A DNA stretch of 7,453 nt from Pseudomonadota bacterium (GTDB taxonomy: Bacteria > Pseudomonadota > Alphaproteobacteria > Sphingomonadales > Sphingomonadaceae): the NCBI GenBank assembly GCA_023386515.1, contig JAEWJQ010000016.1, positions 1 to 7,453 of the forward strand, written 5' to 3'. The notes under the pieces are model-generated. The model made no database searches, was not told the origin of the DNA, and saw only the letters and a list, made by a program, of their open reading frames with translations. This document shows, in pieces, positions 6,579 through 7,453 of the stretch. Both the position numbers and the translations under genes were made by a program. How positions within the stretch are numbered: the first letter of the stretch is position 1; each line of letters opens with the position of its first letter.

Positions 6579-6604
6579 TCAAACTTACGCTTGGCCGCCC
6601 ATAA
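6579..6604 (+). promoter_or_regulatory. Sigma-28 (FliA)-like promoter candidate for cheY
   Basis: TCAAACTT at 6579-6586 and GCCCATAA at 6597-6604 resemble the flagellar sigma-28 consensus TAAAGTTT / GCCGATAA. The -10 box matches 7 of 8 positions. The -35 box is poorer, and the spacing is 10 bases rather than 11. The -10 box ends 36 bases before the cheY ATG, a sensible distance. A CtrA-type half-site, TTAACGTC, lies just upstream at 6573-6580. No fliA gene is in the window, so the call rests on the motif alone. Confidence 0.3.
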
Positions 6605-6640
6605 CGACGGCACGCGATTCGTACTCGAAAAGGCCACCGC

Positions 6641-7006
6641 ATGAAGACCTGTCTCGTCGTCGACGACTCCAAGGTGATCCGCAAGGTCGCCCGGCATATC
6701 CTCGAGACGCTCGACTTCACCGTGACGGAAGCCTGTGACGGGCGCGAGGCGCTGGAAGCCTGCCTGGCATCGGCGCCCGACGTCATCCTGCTCGACTGGA
6801 ACATGCCGGTGATGAGCGGCATGGATTTCCTGCGCGCGCTGCGCGAGGCGGACATCCCGACCCGGCCCAAGGTCGTGTTCTGCACCACCGAAAACGGCAT
6901 GGCCTATATCCGCGCCGCGATCGAGGCGGGCGCCGACGAATACGTCATGAAGCCGTTCGACCGCGACACGCTCGAATCCAAGCTCCAGATCGTCGGCATC
7001 GCCTGA
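6641..7006 (+). CDS. cheY: Single-domain response regulator CheY
   Basis: A 121-residue stand-alone receiver with no output domain, as expected for CheY, which binds the flagellar switch when phosphorylated by CheA. The acidic pair is D8-D9, the phospho-acceptor is D52 in LLDWNMPVMSG, the switch threonine is T82 in VVFCTTEN, and the invariant lysine is K104 in VMKPF. The start is supported by AAAAGG 7 bases upstream. It lies 106 bases after cheW and 19 bases before cheB. The C-terminus reads KPFDRDTLESKL and lacks the FATGUY features of the sphingomonad stress regulator SdrG, so the chemotaxis role is preferred. Sphingomonads carry several single-domain receivers, so a second role cannot be excluded. 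Confidence 0.9.
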   Translation: MKTCLVVDDSKVIRKVARHILETLDFTVTEACDGREALEACLASAPDVILLDWNMPVMSGMDFLRALREADIPTRPKVVFCTTENGMAYIRAAIEAGADEYVMKPFDRDTLESKLQIVGIA

Positions 7007-7025
7007 TCCCCCGATCGCAACCGTC

Positions 7026-7453
7026 ATGGCGCCGGCCATTTCCCCTGTCATGCCGCTCGTCGAAGGCGAGGATGGCGCAGCGCCGCTGCGCATCCTGATC
7101 GTCGACGACTCGGCCGTCGCCCGTGCGGTGATGGAACGCATCGTCGGCACCGCGCCGCGGTTCACGGTGATCGGCAGCGTCGCCACCGTCGCCGGCGCCC
7201 ACGAGGTCTTGGCACGGACGCGCGTTGATTTCGTGCTGCTCGACGTGCAGCTGCCCGGCGTCGACGGGCTGACCGCCTTGCCCGATCTGATCGCCGCCGG
7301 CCGCGGTGCACGCATCCTCGTCGTCTCGTCGCAGGCGACCGAAGGCGCCGCCACCACCCTCCAGGCGCTGGCGCTCGGCGCCGCCGACACGCTGGTCAAG
7401 CCGGTGGCGGGCGGGCGGATGAACGTCTTCGCCGACCAGCTGATCGACAAGCT
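7026..7453 (+). CDS. cheB: Protein-glutamate methylesterase CheB, N-terminal receiver (cut by right edge)
   Basis: An open frame runs to the window end with no stop; about 142 residues are visible. It is a receiver domain of CheB style: LRILIVDDSAVARAVMERI from residue 21 with acidic pair D27-D28, phospho-acceptor D73 in LLDVQLPGVDGL, SSQATEGAATTLQALALGA, and VKPVAGG holding the conserved lysine. In CheB this domain controls a C-terminal esterase that removes methyl groups from chemoreceptors; that domain would lie beyond the edge and is not seen. The SSxxTEGAxxTLxALxxGA pattern and the che context favour CheB over another response regulator. I used the ATG at 7026, which gives a 20-residue N-terminal extension; an ATG at 7050 gives a more usual length. 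Neither has a clear ribosome-binding site, so coupling to cheY (19 bases away) is possible. Confidence 0.85.
   Translation, partial: MAPAISPVMPLVEGEDGAAPLRILIVDDSAVARAVMERIVGTAPRFTVIGSVATVAGAHEVLARTRVDFVLLDVQLPGVDGLTALPDLIAAGRGARILVVSSQATEGAATTLQALALGAADTLVKPVAGGRMNVFADQLIDK

Noticed and set aside
6549..6644. A 31-codon upstream frame ending in an ATGA overlap with the cheY start
   Set aside because: It has no convincing ribosome-binding site, its start falls in the loop of a small hairpin, and it would place the candidate promoter inside it. The overlap is probably chance, though conservation in relatives would change this view.

Overview
The window is high-GC bacterial chromosome carrying core genes. 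Gene content and protein style point to an alphaproteobacterium, most likely a sphingomonad (Sphingomonadales). The main reasons are a ChpT-type histidine phosphotransferase, an RpoH sigma factor behind rluD, and a che cluster placed directly after chpT. The taxonomic call rests on recognition, since no search was possible. I see no insertion sequence, phage gene, CRISPR array, tRNA or rRNA, and no gene-free stretch longer than about 115 bases.

Left half, minus strand (1-2539): reading in the direction of transcription, rluD (23S rRNA pseudouridine synthase) is followed 60 bases later by rpoH (heat-shock sigma factor). After only 4 bases comes a flavin amine-oxidase-type oxidoreductase that runs off the left edge.

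Right half, plus strand (2560-7453): a small stand-alone JAMM/MPN metalloprotease gene is divergent from rluD. It is followed by chpT and then a chemotaxis cluster, cheA-cheW-cheY-cheB, with cheB cut by the right edge. cheA and cheW overlap by one base. A CtrA-like site (CTAA-N7-TTAA) lies between chpT and cheA. A sigma-28-like promoter candidate lies between cheW and cheY.

How the genes work together: ChpT normally passes phosphate from CckA to CtrA and CpdR, and CtrA controls cell-cycle and motility genes in this class. CheA/CheW with CheY and CheB form the chemotaxis signalling core. The most unusual protein is CheA: it lacks a recognisable P2 domain and carries about 220 extra C-terminal residues that look like a second CheW-like domain followed by a receiver-like domain without the acidic phospho-acceptor pocket. 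Otherwise this is an ordinary core region, and I do not see convincing evidence of an entirely new system.
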